DNA of 40,205 nt, from the NCBI GenBank assembly GCA_004554385.1, contig SFMO01000035.1:1-40205 (forward strand), read 5' to 3'. This DNA is from Ruminococcus flavefaciens (GTDB lineage: Bacteria; Bacillota; Clostridia; Oscillospirales; Ruminococcaceae). Under the pieces are notes generated by a model, which was given only the letters and a program-made list of their open reading frames with translations, was not told the DNA's origin and made no database searches. A program made the translations under genes and the position numbers. Of this stretch, positions 38,965 through 40,205 are shown piece by piece (positions within the stretch are counted from its first letter, which is position 1; each line of letters begins with the position of its first letter).

Positions 38965-40205
38965 ATGAAACTAAAATATATAGTAATACTCTCAGCAGCG
39001 CTCTGTCTGCTTACAGGCTGCGGCGGAAAAAAGGAAACAGTATCGTCCGAAGGCACGGCAGTTACCACTGCAAAGACAACCGCCAGGGTTTCCGTTACTA
39101 CAACTACTGCCACAAAAACAACTACAACAGTCACCACTGCAAAGGCAGCTTCAGAACCTCCCAAGGACCTTGTGTTAAAGGGTCGTGACGCGGTTGAGGT
39201 CTATGAAGATATAACTCTCGGTGAATTTGTAACCGAGAAGAATGTTGAGCTAAAGGACGCTTCGGTGAAGCTGAATACCTCGGATACAGGTTTTTTTGAG
39301 GTTGAGATACCCTATATCTACAACGGAAGTGAATTCAGGCAGAAGCTTCAGTATTCAGTAGTGGATACAACTCCGCCTGTGGTTATAAACTCGGGCTGGG
39401 AGCCAAATCATAAGGCGGGAACCCCATTTGACCTAAATGATTATGTAGGATTTGCCGACAATTTCGACAGCGCTCCCGTGCTCACATATACAGGTGATAT
39501 TGATCCTGACAAAGTGGGACTGTATCCGCTTACAGCCACAGCAACCGACAGCTCGGGTAACTCGGTCACATGGGATGTCAGCATATGCGTTCTCAGTGAG
39601 GTGCCCCGTCCTGTTGACGATAATCCGCGAGTTGACTACAGTGAGTTCATCTCAAGGTATGACGGGGAGAATGTTCGGTTCGGCATAGATGTTTCCGCAT
39701 GGCAGACAAATGTGGACTACAATGCTGTAAAAGCCGCAGGCTGCAGCTTTGTTATCATCCGTGTGGGATACTTCTACAGTCAGATAACTATGGATGATTA
39801 TTTCCGTGAGAATATAAAGAATGCCACCGAGGCAGGGCTTGATGTTGGAGTTTACTTCTACACCACCGACAATACGCAGGATGGTGTCCGTGAGCATGCT
39901 CGCTGGATAGCTGAGCAGCTCGAAGGATATGAGCTTCAGATGCCTGTTGCATTTGACTGGGAAGAATTTGCGAATTTCCAGAAATACCACATGAGTATAA
40001 AGGACATCAACGATGTTTATGCTGCTTTTGCAGATGAGATAGAGAAGTGCGGATATTCCGCAATGCTCTACAGCAGCAAGAATTTCCTGTATAATATCTG
40101 GAACGAGGAGACAAAGTCTTCTCACCCTGTATGGCTGGCACATTTCGTTGACGATACAGATTACGACGGTGAATACGCTATCTGGCAGGCAAGCGCCTAC
40201 GGTCA
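38965..40205 (+). CDS. GH25 lysozyme-like lipoprotein, 3' end beyond the window
   Basis: At least 413 aa; the frame is open at the window end. MKLKYIVILSAALCLLTGC has the lipobox LTGC, so the mature protein is lipid-anchored at Cys19. A Thr-rich linker follows (about 33-65), then a beta-sandwich/DUF5011-like region (PPVVINSGWEPNHKAGTPFDL, ATATDSSGNSVTW). A GH25 muramidase domain starts at about 238: FGIDVSAWQTNVDYNAVKAAG, FVIIRVGYFYS, VAFDWEEF with catalytic Asp/Glu. It should cleave peptidoglycan at the cell surface. AAAGGT precedes the ATG. Confidence 0.9.
   Translation, partial: MKLKYIVILSAALCLLTGCGGKKETVSSEGTAVTTAKTTARVSVTTTTATKTTTTVTTAKAASEPPKDLVLKGRDAVEVYEDITLGEFVTEKNVELKDASVKLNTSDTGFFEVEIPYIYNGSEFRQKLQYSVVDTTPPVVINSGWEPNHKAGTPFDLNDYVGFADNFDSAPVLTYTGDIDPDKVGLYPLTATATDSSGNSVTWDVSICVLSEVPRPVDDNPRVDYSEFISRYDGENVRFGIDVSAWQTNVDYNAVKAAGCSFVIIRVGYFYSQITMDDYFRENIKNATEAGLDVGVYFYTTDNTQDGVREHARWIAEQLEGYELQMPVAFDWEEFANFQKYHMSIKDINDVYAAFADEIEKCGYSAMLYSSKNFLYNIWNEETKSSHPVWLAHFVDDTDYDGEYAIWQASAYG

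Noticed and set aside
38847..39164. Minus-strand frame rich in Val/Thr
   Set aside because: It is antisense to the Thr-rich linker and signal peptide of the GH25 lipoprotein.

Overview
The window reads as a chromosomal segment of a strictly anaerobic, low-to-mid GC Gram-positive gut bacterium, most likely a Ruminococcus or close relative in the Oscillospiraceae. Supporting signs are a four-subunit 2-oxoacid:ferredoxin oxidoreductase, strong TTGACA-N17-TATAAT promoters, AAGGAGG ribosome binding sites, secreted proteins with long ruminococcal-type signal peptides, and a Thr-rich lipoprotein muramidase. The genus is an inference from style and gene content; no rRNA is present.

Layout. 1-2023: a broken region with an iteron-like repeat array, a fragment of an HD-type phosphohydrolase gene, an IS3-family element with a programmed -1 frameshift, and the 3' tail of another truncated gene. 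2094-6942: an aminotransferase/cyclase pair, then a porGDAB operon. 7026-9748 (minus): two membrane protein genes, one a spermidine-synthase-like fusion. 9982-12570: a three-gene SpoIID-like/peptidoglycan-binding operon with a possible sigma-K-type promoter. 12626-13831: two small secreted proteins whose promoters carry matching operator palindromes. 14011-20220: gltX, metG, a possible structured RNA, a cysK-like gene, a PNPOx-like flavoprotein and a CAT-like acetyltransferase. 20268-28405: two MATE transporters, DUF1015, Maf, a hypothetical gene, a GH13-DUF1653 fusion and an HD protein. 28740-30293: guaA.

The most notable region is a small genomic island of about 5.6 kb inserted exactly at the 3' end of guaA. 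It is bounded by a 14-bp direct repeat (30281-30294 and 35878-35891). It carries a divergent repressor, an excisionase-like protein, a tyrosine recombinase, a 33-aa ORF, a DUF262-HNH protein, a TIGR02391/Ymh-type protein and a DUF5677-type protein. There are no replication or transfer genes, so it looks like an integrative element carrying a candidate anti-phage module. The repressor's putative operator (TTGTTTAG/CTAAACAA) appears at the divergent promoter and again beside attR, next to a strong promoter that has no gene downstream.

To the right of the island are a 107-bp tandem repeat, a SIMPL-domain gene, tRNA-Ala(CGC), an HD nucleotidase-like gene, tRNA-Leu(CAA), an amidohydrolase, and a GH25 lipoprotein cut by the window end. 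Dispersed hairpin repeats (GTAGGGGCGG..CCGCCC, GGACGGCG..CGTCCC, AGTAG-rich arms) occur between genes, and one appears to have been captured as the C-terminus of Maf.
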